Below are positions 54,214-63,740 of a stretch of 64,000 nt of DNA, piece after piece. Source of the stretch: Roseivivax lentus (GTDB lineage: Bacteria; Pseudomonadota; Alphaproteobacteria; Rhodobacterales; Rhodobacteraceae); NCBI RefSeq assembly GCF_900156805.1, contig NZ_FTOQ01000004.1, positions 124,001 through 188,000 of the forward strand, read 5' to 3'. The notes under the pieces are model-generated. The model searched no databases. It was given only the letters and a program-made list of their open reading frames with translations, and was not told where the DNA came from. The position numbers and the translations under genes were made by a program. Each line of letters begins with the position of its first letter. Position 1 is the stretch's first letter.

Positions 54214-55806
54214 ATGACCACCGAAGTCCGTGTGCCCACGCTGGGCGAATCCGTGTCCGAGGCGACGGTCGCCACCTGGTTCAAGAAACCCGGCGACAGC
54301 GTGGAAGTCGACGAGATGCTCTGCGAGCTCGAAACCGACAAGGTCACCGTCGAGGTACCCTCCCCCGCCGCCGGAACGCTCGACGAGATCGTGGCGGGCG
54401 AAGGCGAGACCGTGGGGGTGGACGCACTTCTGGCCAACATCTCCGAAGGGGCGTCCGAGGGCAAAGCCGACAAGGGCTCGAAAGAGACCGAGGAGGCCGC
54501 ACCGAAAGAGGTCGCGGGCAGCGGCGGCGATCAGGGCGACGCACAGGGCGACAAGGTCGACGTGATGGTGCCCACCCTGGGCGAGTCGGTCTCCGAAGCG
54601 ACGGTCTCCACCTGGTTCAAGAAGGTGGGCGACAGCGTCGAGGCGGACGAGACGCTCTGCGAGCTCGAGACCGACAAGGTCTCGGTCGAGGTGCCCGCCC
54701 CCGCCGCCGGAACGCTGGCCGAGATCATCGCCGAGGAAGGCACCACGGTCGAGGCGAACGGCCATCTCGCAGTGATCGCCAAGGGATCCGCCGGCGAGGC
54801 CGGCGCATCGAAGCCCGCAGCCGGAAAGTCCGATGGCGGCGACGAGGCCGCGGCGCCCAAGGGCGAGACGCAATACTCGACGCCCGAAGCCGGCAAGGGC
54901 CGCGCCGATGTCGAGGACGCGCCGTCCGCCAAGAAGGCCATGGCCGAAAAGGGCGTGAGCCGCGACCAGGTCCGGGGGTCGGGCCGCGACGGGCGCGCGA
55001 TGAAGTCCGACGTGGATGCCGCCATCGCCGCGGCGAAATCCGGCGCAGCCTCCCCCGCGCCGGAGACCAAGCAGGCGCCCCGTGCCCCTGTGGCCGCCGA
55101 GGACGAGGCCCGCGAGGAGCGCGTGAAGATGACGCGCCTGCGCCAGACCATCGCGCGGCGCCTCAAGGACGCACAGAACAACGCGGCCATGCTCACCACC
55201 TACAACGAGGTGGACATGACCGAGACCATGGCGCTGCGCAGCCAGTACAAGGACCTCTTCGAGAAGAAGCACGGCGTGCGCCTGGGCTTCATGTCCTTCT
55301 TCACCAAGGCCTGCTGCCACGCGCTGAAAGAAGTGCCCGAGGTCAATGCCGAGATCGACGGCACCGACATCGTCTACAAGAACTTCGTGCATATGGGCAT
55401 CGCGGCGGGGACCCCGCAGGGCCTTGTCGTGCCGGTAATCCGCGACGCCGACAGCAAGTCCTTCGCCGAGATCGAGGCGGATATCGCCGACAAGGGCAAG
55501 CGCGCGCGGGACGGCAAGCTCAGCATGGCCGAGATGCAGGGCGGCACGTTCACCATCTCCAACGGTGGCGTCTACGGCTCGCTGATGTCCTCGCCGATCC
55601 TGAACCCGCCGCAATCGGGCATCCTTGGCATGCACAAGATCCAGGACCGGCCCATGGTCATCAACGGCGAGATCAAGATCCGCCCGATGATGTACCTGGC
55701 GCTGAGCTACGATCACCGCATCGTGGACGGCAAGGGGGCCGTGACCTTCCTCGTGCGGGTGAAGGAAGCGCTCGAGGATCCGCGGCGCCTGCTGATGGAT
55801 CTCTGA
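54214..55806 (+). CDS. sucB: Dihydrolipoamide succinyltransferase E2 with two lipoyl domains
   Basis: SucB is the E2 core that transfers succinyl groups to CoA. At 530 residues it is longer than the usual single-lipoyl SucB (about 400) because it carries two lipoyl domains: lipoyl-lysines at Lys43 and Lys155, each in an identical ELETDKV context. Acidic/Ala-rich linkers follow, then a peripheral-subunit-binding domain ([31 protein letters not shown]) and the catalytic domain with the active-site [12 protein letters not shown] (His501, Asp505). The two lipoyl domains are nearly the same sequence, pointing to internal duplication. It follows sucA by 5 bases. Confidence 0.97.
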   Translation: MTTEVRVPTLGESVSEATVATWFKKPGDSVEVDEMLCELETDKVTVEVPSPAAGTLDEIVAGEGETVGVDALLANISEGASEGKADKGSKETEEAAPKEVAGSGGDQGDAQGDKVDVMVPTLGESVSEATVSTWFKKVGDSVEADETLCELETDKVSVEVPAPAAGTLAEIIAEEGTTVEANGHLAVIAKGSAGEAGASKPAAGKSDGGDEAAAPKGETQYSTPEAGKGRADVEDAPSAKKAMAEKGVSRDQVRGSGRDGRAMKSDVDAAIAAAKSGAASPAPETKQAPRAPVAAEDEAREERVKMTRLRQTIARRLKDAQNNAAMLTTYNEVDMTETMALRSQYKDLFEKKHGVRLGFMSFFTKACCHALKEVPEVNAEIDGTDIVYKNFVHMGIAAGTPQGLVVPVIRDADSKSFAEIEADIADKGKRARDGKLSMAEMQGGTFTISNGGVYGSLMSSPILNPPQSGILGMHKIQDRPMVINGEIKIRPMMYLALSYDHRIVDGKGAVTFLVRVKEALEDPRRLLMDL

Positions 55807-55905
55807 CGGCGCGACCAGGCGTCTCACCAACCGCGTGGGCCGGAACCCGGCCCGCGCACGCCCCGTTCGCTTGGCAACGCAATCAAACGCCAAGGAACCC
55901 GAAAC

Positions 55906-56295
55906 ATGGCCCAGCCCGTCTACATCCCCAACAATTCCCCGGACCTCGTCACCATGGAAGAAGCCGAAAACGGAGGGCTGAAATACCGCCTGACGGTCGA
56001 CGCGGAGGGCGGCCCGTCGGACAATCTGTGCCAGGGCATCTTCTATCTCTATGACGGCCATTCCGAGAGCACGCATGTCCATGACGTGGACGAGGTGATC
56101 TACGTGCTCGCGGGCAACGGGCACGTCCGTCTCGGGGATCGTGAAATGCGGCTGTCGCCGGGCGACACGGTCTACATCCCGGCTGGCGTGCCGCATGGCT
56201 TCACCGCCAAGGACAATGCCGACCTGACGGTGCATTTCACCTTCCCCGTCGATCGCTTTTCCGATGTCGTCTACGATTACGGTGCCGCTGCATGA
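55906..56295 (+). CDS. Small cupin-domain protein
   Basis: A 129-residue single cupin. Cupin motif 1 is seen as DGHSESTHVHDVDEVIYVLAGNGHV (metal-binding His-x-His and Glu) and motif 2 as LSPGDTVYIPAGVPHGF (with the third His). The metal site is complete. Function cannot be narrowed: such proteins range from isomerases to dioxygenases to sensors. It lies 99 bases after sucB and overlaps the next gene by 4 bases (ATGA), inside the suc-lpdA stretch. Confidence 0.85.
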   Translation: MAQPVYIPNNSPDLVTMEEAENGGLKYRLTVDAEGGPSDNLCQGIFYLYDGHSESTHVHDVDEVIYVLAGNGHVRLGDREMRLSPGDTVYIPAGVPHGFTAKDNADLTVHFTFPVDRFSDVVYDYGAAA

Positions 56296-56858
56296 ACGGC
56301 CGGGCGGCATATCCTTTCCAACAGGCGCTTGCCGCCCGCCGCGCCTTCCGGCCCGCCGGTTTCACCACTCTGGATGAAATCGGTCTCGACCTCGATCTGG
56401 TCTCCCCCTACCAGCTGTCCTGCGGCAATGCGGAGGGGCCGGTCCTGATCTCTTACAACCACATCGACGCCCCCACGGCGCGGGCCCATCGCGACCGCAT
56501 CGCGCGGGACGGATACCTGCCCGAGATGCTGTTCAACCGGGTCCTCGACCGGGCGTTGGCGGGCACCGGGATGGTGCGCGCCGATATCTACCTCACGCAC
56601 GCCTTCCACGCCCTGCCCGCCACGCGCTCCGCCACGATCCCGGAGCGGCTGGTGATGGAGAGTTTCGAGCGGATCACGCGCCATGAAATCAAGGGCCGCC
56701 CGGTGATTGCGCTCGGTCAGGCGGCGGCAAAATGCTGCGCAGCATTCGAAGTGCCGCATCGCAGCGTGCCGCACCTTTCGGCGCGCGGGATGAGCATCGA
56801 GGCGAAGGCGCGGTTGCTGGCAGAGGCGTTGTCCGAAACCATTGCGAGGGCCGCATGA
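56292..56858 (+). CDS. Uracil-DNA glycosylase superfamily-like protein
   Basis: A 188-residue protein I cannot place firmly. The order of hydrophobic strands (VLISYNH, IYLTHAFHALP, RPVIALGQAAAKCC) and a C-terminal VPHLSARGMS resemble the UDG fold, in which a VxxLG strand and an HPS-like loop line the base pocket. The canonical catalytic GQDPYH and HPSPLS motifs are not present as such. It could be a divergent glycosylase or an unrelated Rossmann-like protein. It overlaps the cupin stop and the MAPEG start by 4 bases each, so the three are translated together. Confidence 0.6.
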   Translation: MNGRAAYPFQQALAARRAFRPAGFTTLDEIGLDLDLVSPYQLSCGNAEGPVLISYNHIDAPTARAHRDRIARDGYLPEMLFNRVLDRALAGTGMVRADIYLTHAFHALPATRSATIPERLVMESFERITRHEIKGRPVIALGQAAAKCCAAFEVPHRSVPHLSARGMSIEAKARLLAEALSETIARAA

Positions 56859-57250
56859 CCCCCGAACTCACAGCCCTCACCCTCGCCGCGCTGCTGCAAT
56901 GCCTGACCTTTGTGATCTACGCGATCCGCGCCAATCTGGAGCTTGGGCCGGGCTACACCATGTCCGCCCGCGACCGCGAGCCCTCGCGCCCGATGTCCGA
57001 CAAGACCGCCCGCCTGCAGCGCGCCATCGCGAACCATTTCGAGGGGCTGATCCTCTTCGGCATCGCCGTGATGGTGGTGACCTATGCGGATGAGGCCGAC
57101 GCGCTCACCGCGCTCGCCTCGGCGCTCTACCTCCTCGCCCGCATTCTCTACGTGCCGGCCTATTACTTCGGCCTGCGGCCCTGGCGGTCGCTGATCTGGT
57201 CGGTGGGTTGGCTCTCGACCGTTTTCATGCTGATCTACGCGCTCTTCTGA
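56855..57250 (+). CDS. MAPEG family membrane protein
   Basis: A 131-residue integral membrane protein with four helices. The segment [21 protein letters not shown] matches the MAPEG signature (R-x3-N-x2-E), and [19 protein letters not shown] matches the conserved end. MAPEG proteins include glutathione transferases and peroxidases of eicosanoid metabolism; bacterial members are mostly uncharacterised. The start overlaps the previous stop (ATGA). It is 37 bases upstream of lpdA. Confidence 0.85.
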   Translation: MTPELTALTLAALLQCLTFVIYAIRANLELGPGYTMSARDREPSRPMSDKTARLQRAIANHFEGLILFGIAVMVVTYADEADALTALASALYLLARILYVPAYYFGLRPWRSLIWSVGWLSTVFMLIYALF

Positions 57251-57287
57251 GGCGCGATATCCGAACGACACTGGAAAGGAATTCCTC

Positions 57288-58676
57288 ATGGCATCCTACG
57301 ACGTCATCGTCATCGGCTCCGGCCCCGGCGGCTACGTGGCCGCGATCCGCGCGGCGCAGCTCGGGCTCAAGACCGCCTGCGTCGAGGGACGCGAGACGCT
57401 GGGCGGAACCTGCCTGAACGTGGGCTGCATCCCGTCGAAGGCGCTTCTGCACGCCACGCACCAGCTGCACGAGGCCGAGCACAACTTCGCCAAGATGGGC
57501 CTGAAGGGCAAAAGCCCGTCCGTCGACTGGGACCAAATGCAGACCTACAAGGCCGAGACCATCGAGGCCAACACCAAGGGCATCGAGTTCCTGTTCAAGA
57601 AGAACAAGATCGACTGGCTGAAAGGCTGGGGCTCAATCCCCGAAGCGGGCAAGGTCAAGGTCGGCGACGAGACGCACGAGGCCAAGAACATCATCGTCGC
57701 CACCGGTTCGGACGTGGCCACCCTGAAAGGTGTCGAGATCGACGAGAAGATCGTCGTCTCCTCCACCGGTGCCCTGTCGCTGGGCAAGATCCCCAAGAAG
57801 ATGGTGGTGATCGGCGCGGGCGTCATCGGGCTCGAGATGGGGTCGGTCTATGCGCGTCTCGGCACCGAGGTCACGGTCGTGGAATTCCTCGACGGGATCA
57901 CGCCGACGATGGATGCCGAGGTGTCGAAGAATTTCCAGAAGATCCTGCAGAAGCAGGGGCTGAAGTTCATCCTCGGGGCCGCGGTGCAGGGGGTCGAGAC
58001 CACCAAGACCAAGGCCAAGGTGACCTACAAGCTCAAGAAGGACGACAGTGAGGAGACGCTGGAGGCCGATACGGTGCTCGTGGCGACGGGCCGCAAGCCG
58101 GTGACCGAGGGGCTTGGGCTCAAGGAGCTCGGCGTCGAGATCACCGACCGGGGCTTCGTGAAGACCGACGGGCATTTCAAGACCAGCGTCGACGGCATCT
58201 ACGCCATCGGGGACGCGACCGAGGGCCCGATGCTGGCGCACAAGGCCGAAGACGAGGGCATGGCCGCCGCCGAGGTCATCGCGGGCAAGGCGGGCCACGT
58301 GAATTACAACGTCATCCCGAGCGTGATCTACACCCATCCCGAGGTCTCCGCCGTTGGCAAGACCGAGGAACAGCTGAAAGAGGCGGGCCACGCCTACAAG
58401 GTCGGCAAGTTCTCCTTCATGGGCAATGGCCGGGCCAAGGCCAATTTCGCCGCCGACGGCTTCGTGAAGATCCTCGCCGACAAGGAAACCGACCGCATTC
58501 TGGGCGCCCATATCATCGGGCCAATGGCGGGCGACTTGATCCACGAGCTCTGCGTCGCCATGGAATTCGGCGCGGCGGCGGAGGACGTGGCGCTGACCTG
58601 CCACGCGCATCCGACCTATTCCGAAGCGGTGCGCGAAGCCGCACTCGCCTGCGGCGACGGGCCCATCCACATGTGA
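57288..58676 (+). CDS. lpdA: Dihydrolipoyl dehydrogenase (E3)
   Basis: E3 reoxidises the lipoyl groups of E2 with NAD, here presumably for 2-oxoglutarate dehydrogenase. The 462-residue flavoprotein has the FAD motif [19 protein letters not shown], the redox disulfide [13 protein letters not shown] (Cys42, Cys47), the NAD-binding [20 protein letters not shown] and the C-terminal catalytic HAHPTYSE (His-Glu pair). It is separated from sucB by three unrelated small genes. A terminator follows after 21 bases. Confidence 0.98.
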   Translation: MASYDVIVIGSGPGGYVAAIRAAQLGLKTACVEGRETLGGTCLNVGCIPSKALLHATHQLHEAEHNFAKMGLKGKSPSVDWDQMQTYKAETIEANTKGIEFLFKKNKIDWLKGWGSIPEAGKVKVGDETHEAKNIIVATGSDVATLKGVEIDEKIVVSSTGALSLGKIPKKMVVIGAGVIGLEMGSVYARLGTEVTVVEFLDGITPTMDAEVSKNFQKILQKQGLKFILGAAVQGVETTKTKAKVTYKLKKDDSEETLEADTVLVATGRKPVTEGLGLKELGVEITDRGFVKTDGHFKTSVDGIYAIGDATEGPMLAHKAEDEGMAAAEVIAGKAGHVNYNVIPSVIYTHPEVSAVGKTEEQLKEAGHAYKVGKFSFMGNGRAKANFAADGFVKILADKETDRILGAHIIGPMAGDLIHELCVAMEFGAAAEDVALTCHAHPTYSEAVREAALACGDGPIHM

Positions 58677-58697
58677 TCGGCTTGCCTGCCGGGATCG

Positions 58698-58729
58698 GGG
58701 CCGCGCCTTCGGGATGCGGCCCTTTTTCG
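58698..58729 (+). terminator. Rho-independent terminator of the suc-lpdA operon
   Basis: Outer 7-bp stem (58698-58704 with 58716-58722) with an inner CC-TTCG-GG hairpin, followed by five T residues. It begins 21 bases after the lpdA stop. Confidence 0.88.
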
Positions 58730-58748
58730 TGGCCGCGATGGACGCGCC

Positions 58749-59366
58749 CTAGAGACCCAGTGCCGCGTCGAGGTCGTTTTCGTGGATATCGGTCAGGTGA
58801 TAACCCTGCCAGCCCGCCGCGCGGGCGGCCTCGATGTTTTCCTCAAGATCGTCGACCAGAAGGATGTGCTCGGGTGCCACGCCGGTCTCGGCCACGATCT
58901 GGTGGAAGAAGTCCGGATCGGGTTTGCGCACGCCCATCCGGCCCGAGGCGAAGACATGCTCCACCCTTGCGCCGTATCCCATCTCGTCCTCGATATAGCG
59001 CGCGCGATGGGCCTCGTTGTTGGTGGCGATCACCTGGCGGATGCCGCGGCCATTCAACCGCCTGAGCCGGTCGAGCATGGCGGGCACCGGATGCGTGTCC
59101 TTCTCGAACCAGTAGCGGATGACCGCGTCCGGCCCATGCGGATAGCCCACCCGGTCCGTCCAGTCGGCGACGGCCTCGCGCAGGTCCTCGCGGCCCGTTA
59201 CCACCGCTTCGAAACGGTCGCCAAAGAAATGTTCGCGGAAGGACGAGATCGGATGGCCGATATCGCGCTCGAAATCATCGGTCCAGATCGACCGGCCCTC
59301 GCGGAAGCCGTCGTTGAGAACGCCGTCGAAATCCCAGGCGACGAGATGCAGGTCCGTGCGTGACAT
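58749..59366 (-). CDS. HAD-superfamily hydrolase
   Basis: A 205-residue haloacid dehalogenase-fold phosphatase. Motif I is WDFDGVLND (nucleophile Asp and general acid Asp), motif II VIATNN, motif III the Lys in MGVRKPDPDFF and motif IV LLVDDLEENIEAA. The helical cap points to the subfamily containing phosphoglycolate phosphatase and beta-phosphoglucomutase. Substrate is unknown. The frame is open far upstream into the desaturase gene, but the ATG at 59366 (MSRTDLHLVAWDFDG) places motif I normally. Convergent with lpdA and divergent from the desaturase. Confidence 0.85.
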   Translation of the reverse strand: MSRTDLHLVAWDFDGVLNDGFREGRSIWTDDFERDIGHPISSFREHFFGDRFEAVVTGREDLREAVADWTDRVGYPHGPDAVIRYWFEKDTHPVPAMLDRLRRLNGRGIRQVIATNNEAHRARYIEDEMGYGARVEHVFASGRMGVRKPDPDFFHQIVAETGVAPEHILLVDDLEENIEAARAAGWQGYHLTDIHENDLDAALGL

Positions 59367-59465
59367 GCCCACCGACCTAGGGCGCGGGGGCGCGGCGCTC
59401 AAGGGACGCCGCGTCTTTCTTGACCGGTGCGCATGCGGGGCGCAGGCTGAGGACGGAGGTCCGTC

Positions 59466-60410
59466 ATGACACCCGGCAAAGCCTTTCTCACATCCGGTGA
59501 AATCCGCAGCCTCTCGGCCCGGTCGGACCTGTGGGGTGTCTGGCTGGTGGCGCATGCCTGGGGTCTGATCCTGTGCGCGGTGATCCTGTTCGCCGTCTGG
59601 CCCAACCCGCTGACCTTCGTTCTGGCGGTCATGGTGATCGGGTCGCGCCAGCTGGGCCTTGCCATCCTTATGCACGAGGCCGCGCATAACGCGCTGTTCC
59701 GCACCCGCGCGTTCAATGAATGGGCGGGGGAGTGGCTTTGCGGGCGGCCGATCATCGCCGACCTGCCGGAATACCGCCATTACCACCTGACCCATCACCG
59801 CTACACCCAGACCGAGCGTGACCCCGATCTGCGCCTGTCGAAACCCTTCCCGACGACGCGCGCCTCGCTGCGCCGCAAGTTCATCCGCGACATCACCGGG
59901 CAGACGGGTCTCAAGCAGCGCGCGCAACAGGTCATGTTCGCCCTGAAGATGGCGGGCGAGGTCGAGGGCACCCCGTCGAGCCAGGACCTCGCGCAGGCCT
60001 TTTCCGGTCCGCTGATCGGGCGCGCGCTGATCGCGAACGCCGTGATCTTCGCGCTGTTCTGGGCGCTCACCGGGCTCTGGTGGGCGTGGTTCGCCTTCTG
60101 GCTGCTGCCGCTGCTGACCTGGTTCCAGCTTGTCCTGCGCATCCGCAACATCGCCGAGCATGGCGCGGTCGAGTTCTCGGACGATCCCCTGCGCAACACC
60201 CGCACCACGCTCGCGAATCCGCTGGAGCGATTGCTGGTCGCGCCCTATTGGGTGAACTACCATCTCGAGCACCACCTGGTGATGCACGTTCCCGCGCACA
60301 ACCTGCCGAAACTGCACGAGATGATGATCGCGAAGGGTCATGGCGACAAGATGCAGACAGCCCCGAATTACCGCGCCGTGCTGGCGCAGGCCGCGTCGCT
60401 GAGCCGTTGA
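59466..60410 (+). CDS. Fatty acid desaturase family membrane protein
   Basis: A 314-residue membrane di-iron enzyme. The three His boxes are complete: HEAAH (70-74), HYHLTHH (105-111) and HLEHH (266-270). Four or so membrane helices lie around them. It could introduce double bonds or hydroxyls into fatty acids or related lipids; carotenoid ketolases/hydroxylases share the fold, so the substrate is not certain. Its stop overlaps the next gene's start by one base (TGATG). Confidence 0.85.
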   Translation: MTPGKAFLTSGEIRSLSARSDLWGVWLVAHAWGLILCAVILFAVWPNPLTFVLAVMVIGSRQLGLAILMHEAAHNALFRTRAFNEWAGEWLCGRPIIADLPEYRHYHLTHHRYTQTERDPDLRLSKPFPTTRASLRRKFIRDITGQTGLKQRAQQVMFALKMAGEVEGTPSSQDLAQAFSGPLIGRALIANAVIFALFWALTGLWWAWFAFWLLPLLTWFQLVLRIRNIAEHGAVEFSDDPLRNTRTTLANPLERLLVAPYWVNYHLEHHLVMHVPAHNLPKLHEMMIAKGHGDKMQTAPNYRAVLAQAASLSR

Positions 60411-61288
60411 TGCGTTACGACGCCTATGCCCCCCGGATCGAGGAGGCCAGCGAGAAACCGCAGCTCTGGCGGCTGGCCGTGGGGCTGCTTCTCGCCGCCG
60501 TCGTGACCATGCTGACCTCGCAGATGCTGCTGATGAGCGCGCTCTCCATGGCCGGGCAGGATTTCGCGATGACGATCCTCGGCGGGACCTCGCCCGGGGG
60601 TCTTCTGGTGTTGCTCTTCGCCATGGGCACGATAGCGCTGGGCACGCTGGTGGCCGCGCGCCTGATGCAGAATCGCGGCCCCGAAAGCATCATCGGCCCC
60701 GCACGGGAAACCGTTCGGCAGAGCCTTCGTGTGCTGGGCGCCGTCGCGGCCGTGCAGCTTCTGATGCTGGTCCTTCTGGGCTGGGGCGTGACCGGGCAGA
60801 TGTCGCTCAACCTGCCCGTCGGGCTCTGGATCACGCTGCTGCCGCTGGGGCTGGCGGCGGTTCTGGTGCAGACGGGCGCCGAGGAGGTGCTGTTTCGCGG
60901 CTACCTGCAAAGCCAGCTTGCCGCGCGCTTCCGCTCGCCGCTGTTCTGGATCGGCCCGCAGGCCGCGCTCTTCGCGCTGGGTCATTACGCCGCCGGCACG
61001 TTCGGCTCCAACGCGCTCGGGATCGCGCTCTGGGCGGGGCTTTTCGGCGTTCTGGCAGGCGATCTGACGGCGCGGTCGGGCACGCTCGGCCCCGCCATCG
61101 CGCTGCATTTCGCCAATAACGTGCTGGCGATCCTCGTCGTCTCGCTCGACGGGGTGCTGTCGGGCCTGTCGCTCTTCACCCTGCCCTTTACCGCCGGTGA
61201 CGAAGAGGCCATCGCCGCCGCGCTGCCGGTGGATTTCGCGGGGCTGATCGTGGCGTGGCTGGCCGCGCGGCTGGCGCTTCGGGTTTGA
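60410..61288 (+). CDS. CPBP family intramembrane glutamic endopeptidase
   Basis: A 292-residue protein with about eight membrane helices and the CPBP/Abi motif EEVLFRGYL (Glu158-Glu159, Arg163), followed by an FALGH motif and a C-terminal HFANN. These are the three motifs of the CAAX-protease/bacteriocin-processing (Rce1-like) family. The start at 60410 is coupled to the desaturase stop. Its substrate is unknown; pairing with a lipid desaturase suggests a membrane-related role but this is inference. Confidence 0.85.
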   Translation: MRYDAYAPRIEEASEKPQLWRLAVGLLLAAVVTMLTSQMLLMSALSMAGQDFAMTILGGTSPGGLLVLLFAMGTIALGTLVAARLMQNRGPESIIGPARETVRQSLRVLGAVAAVQLLMLVLLGWGVTGQMSLNLPVGLWITLLPLGLAAVLVQTGAEEVLFRGYLQSQLAARFRSPLFWIGPQAALFALGHYAAGTFGSNALGIALWAGLFGVLAGDLTARSGTLGPAIALHFANNVLAILVVSLDGVLSGLSLFTLPFTAGDEEAIAAALPVDFAGLIVAWLAARLALRV

Positions 61289-61370
61289 CCGCCATCGCCC
61301 ACACGCGATTGCAATTCCCCCCCTCCCGGCATAAGCCGGACGCGTCCGACGCAGCGTCAGAGCCGTTTAT

Positions 61371-62318
61371 ATGAACTGGATCACCAACTACGTCCGCCCG
61401 CGCATCAACTCCATCTTCTCGCGCCGCGAAGTGCCCGAGAACCTGTGGACCAAGTGCGACGAATGCGGAACCATGCTGTTTCACCGCGAGCTGACCGACA
61501 ATCTGCATGTCTGCGCCAATTGCGGCCATCACATGCAGATCACGCCGCGCGCGCGCTTCAAGGCGCTGTTCGACAGCGGCATCTTCACCGAGGTCCGCGT
61601 GCCCGAACCGGTCGCCGACCCGCTGCATTTCCGCGACCAGAAGAAATATCCCGACCGCATGCGCGCCGCCCAGAAAGCCACGGGCGAACACGAGGCGATG
61701 CTTGTCGCCGCCGGTGAGGTCGGGCGCACGCCGATCGTCGCCGCGGCGCAGGATTTCTCGTTCATGGGCGGCTCCATGGGCATGTATGTGGGCAACGCGA
61801 TCATCGCCGCCGCCGAAGAGGCGGTGCGTCTGGGCCGTCCCCTTGTGCTCTTCTCGGCCGCGGGCGGGGCGCGCATGCAGGAAGGCATCCTGTCGCTGAT
61901 GCAGATGCCGCGCACCACCGTCGCGATCCAGATGCTGCGCGAGGCGGGGCTGCCCTATATCGTCGTGCTGACCCATCCCACGACGGGCGGCGTCACCGCC
62001 TCCTACGCGATGCTGGGCGATATCCAGATCGCCGAACCCAACTCGCTTATTTGTTTCGCGGGCCCCCGCGTGATCGAGCAGACCATCCGCGAAAAGCTGC
62101 CCGAGGGCTTCCAGCGGGCGGAATACCTGCTCGAACACGGGATGCTCGACCGGGTCACCGACCGACGCCATCTGCGCGAGGAGCTGGTAACGATCCTGCG
62201 CATGCTGATGCAGCAGCCCCCGCCCGTCTGGGGCGAGTTGCCGCCACCCGCCGAGCCGGTGGTCGCGTCCGATACCGAAGAAAGCGCGGACACCGCGCAA
62301 TCCGACACGCAATCATGA
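61371..62318 (+). CDS. accD: Acetyl-CoA carboxylase carboxyltransferase beta subunit
   Basis: AccD, with AccA, transfers the carboxyl group from biotin to acetyl-CoA, making malonyl-CoA for fatty acid synthesis. The 315-residue protein has the N-terminal zinc finger (Cys29, Cys32, Cys48, Cys51) and the carboxyltransferase core: [36 protein letters not shown] and [20 protein letters not shown]. The C-terminal tail is Pro/Glu-rich. folC follows after 46 bases, the accD-folC order common in proteobacteria. Confidence 0.98.
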   Translation: MNWITNYVRPRINSIFSRREVPENLWTKCDECGTMLFHRELTDNLHVCANCGHHMQITPRARFKALFDSGIFTEVRVPEPVADPLHFRDQKKYPDRMRAAQKATGEHEAMLVAAGEVGRTPIVAAAQDFSFMGGSMGMYVGNAIIAAAEEAVRLGRPLVLFSAAGGARMQEGILSLMQMPRTTVAIQMLREAGLPYIVVLTHPTTGGVTASYAMLGDIQIAEPNSLICFAGPRVIEQTIREKLPEGFQRAEYLLEHGMLDRVTDRRHLREELVTILRMLMQQPPPVWGELPPPAEPVVASDTEESADTAQSDTQS

Positions 62319-62364
62319 TCGCCCCGCATCGCGGACCGGTCGCCCCGGGCATCGGGCGGCGCGG

Positions 62365-63639
62365 ATGACCGACGTCTCGTCAGACACGATCCTCGAGCGG
62401 ATGCTGGCGCTGCATCCGAAATACATGGATCTGGTGCTCGACCGGGTCTGGGTGCTTCTGGAAAAGCTCGGTCATCCCGAACGCGCGCTGCCGCCGGTGA
62501 TCCACCTCGCGGGCACGAACGGCAAGGGGTCGACCCAGGCGATGATCCGCGCGGGGCTCGAGGCCGAGGGCCACCGTGTCCACGCCTATACCTCGCCGCA
62601 TCTCGCGCGCTTTCACGAACGCATCCGCCTGTCCGGCACGCTGATCCCGGAGCCCGCCCTGACGGCGCTGCTCGACGAGGTCTACGCGGTCAATGGCGGC
62701 ACGCCGATCACCTATTTCGAAATCACCACCTGCGCGGCGCTTCTGGCCTTCTCGCGCGCGCCGGCGGAATACCTGCTGCTGGAAACCGGGCTCGGCGGGC
62801 GGCTCGATGCGACGAACGTGGTCGAGCGGCCGGCGCTCACGGTCATCACGCCGGTCTCGATGGATCACGAGGCCTTTCTCGGCGACACGCTGGCAAAGAT
62901 CGCGGGCGAAAAGGCAGGCATCCTGAAGCGCGGCGTGGCCTGCGTCGTCGGCCCGCAGGAGGACGCGGCGGCCGAGGTGATCGAAGCCCGCGCGCAGGCG
63001 CTTGGCGCGCCGCTCATCGCCCATGGCCAGCATTGGCACGTCACGGAAGAGCATGGCCGCATCGTCTTTCAGGACGAACGCGGTCTTCTCGATCTGCCGC
63101 GCCCCAACCTGCCCGGACGGCACCAGTTCGACAACGCGGGCGCGGCGTTGGCAGCGCTCCGGCATCTGGGCTGCGGCGAGGCGGCGTTCGAGGCGGCGGT
63201 CAGCCGGGCCGAGTGGCCCGCGCGGATGCAGCGGCTGAAGACCGGACCGCTCGTCGCGGCGGCGGGCCGAGCGGAGCTGTGGCTCGATGGCGGGCACAAT
63301 CCGGCGGCGGGCGCGGCCTTGGCGCAGCATCTCTCCACCCTGCCCGGAAAGCCCACCTTCCTTGTCTGCGGCATGCTCAACACCAAGGATGCGACGGGCT
63401 ACATGCGCGCCTTCGACGGTCAGGTCCGCGCCCTGCACGCGGTGTCAATCCCCGGCGAGAAGAACACCCTCACCGCCGAGGAAACCGCCGCCGCCGCCAC
63501 CCGCGCGGGGCTGCGCGCCGAGGTCGCGGCGTCCCCCCGCGCCGCGATCGACGGCATCGTGGCGCAGGAGCCCGACGCGCGTATCCTGATCTGCGGCTCG
63601 CTCTACCTCGCGGGCGCGATCCTGCGCGAACATGGCTGA
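62365..63639 (+). CDS. folC: Bifunctional folylpolyglutamate synthase/dihydrofolate synthase
   Basis: FolC adds glutamate to dihydropteroate and extends folate polyglutamates. The 424-residue Mur-ligase-fold protein has the ATP loop HLAGTNGKGSTQAM (GTNGKGS 50-56), YTSPHLARFHERIRLSG, the ETGLGGRLDATN motif, TPVSMDHEAFLGDTLAKIAGEKAGI and a C-terminal WLDGGHNPAAG. All the expected folate and ATP motifs are intact. It follows accD on the same strand. Confidence 0.97.
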   Translation: MTDVSSDTILERMLALHPKYMDLVLDRVWVLLEKLGHPERALPPVIHLAGTNGKGSTQAMIRAGLEAEGHRVHAYTSPHLARFHERIRLSGTLIPEPALTALLDEVYAVNGGTPITYFEITTCAALLAFSRAPAEYLLLETGLGGRLDATNVVERPALTVITPVSMDHEAFLGDTLAKIAGEKAGILKRGVACVVGPQEDAAAEVIEARAQALGAPLIAHGQHWHVTEEHGRIVFQDERGLLDLPRPNLPGRHQFDNAGAALAALRHLGCGEAAFEAAVSRAEWPARMQRLKTGPLVAAAGRAELWLDGGHNPAAGAALAQHLSTLPGKPTFLVCGMLNTKDATGYMRAFDGQVRALHAVSIPGEKNTLTAEETAAAATRAGLRAEVAASPRAAIDGIVAQEPDARILICGSLYLAGAILREHG

Positions 63640-63740
63640 CCACAAGACCTCGCCCGAATCACTACGTGTTGACCCCTGACGGCATCATTGCCTAAATGAT
63701 GTGGAATGTTCGGGGCGGTCGTTGCCCCCGGAGTGTGTTG

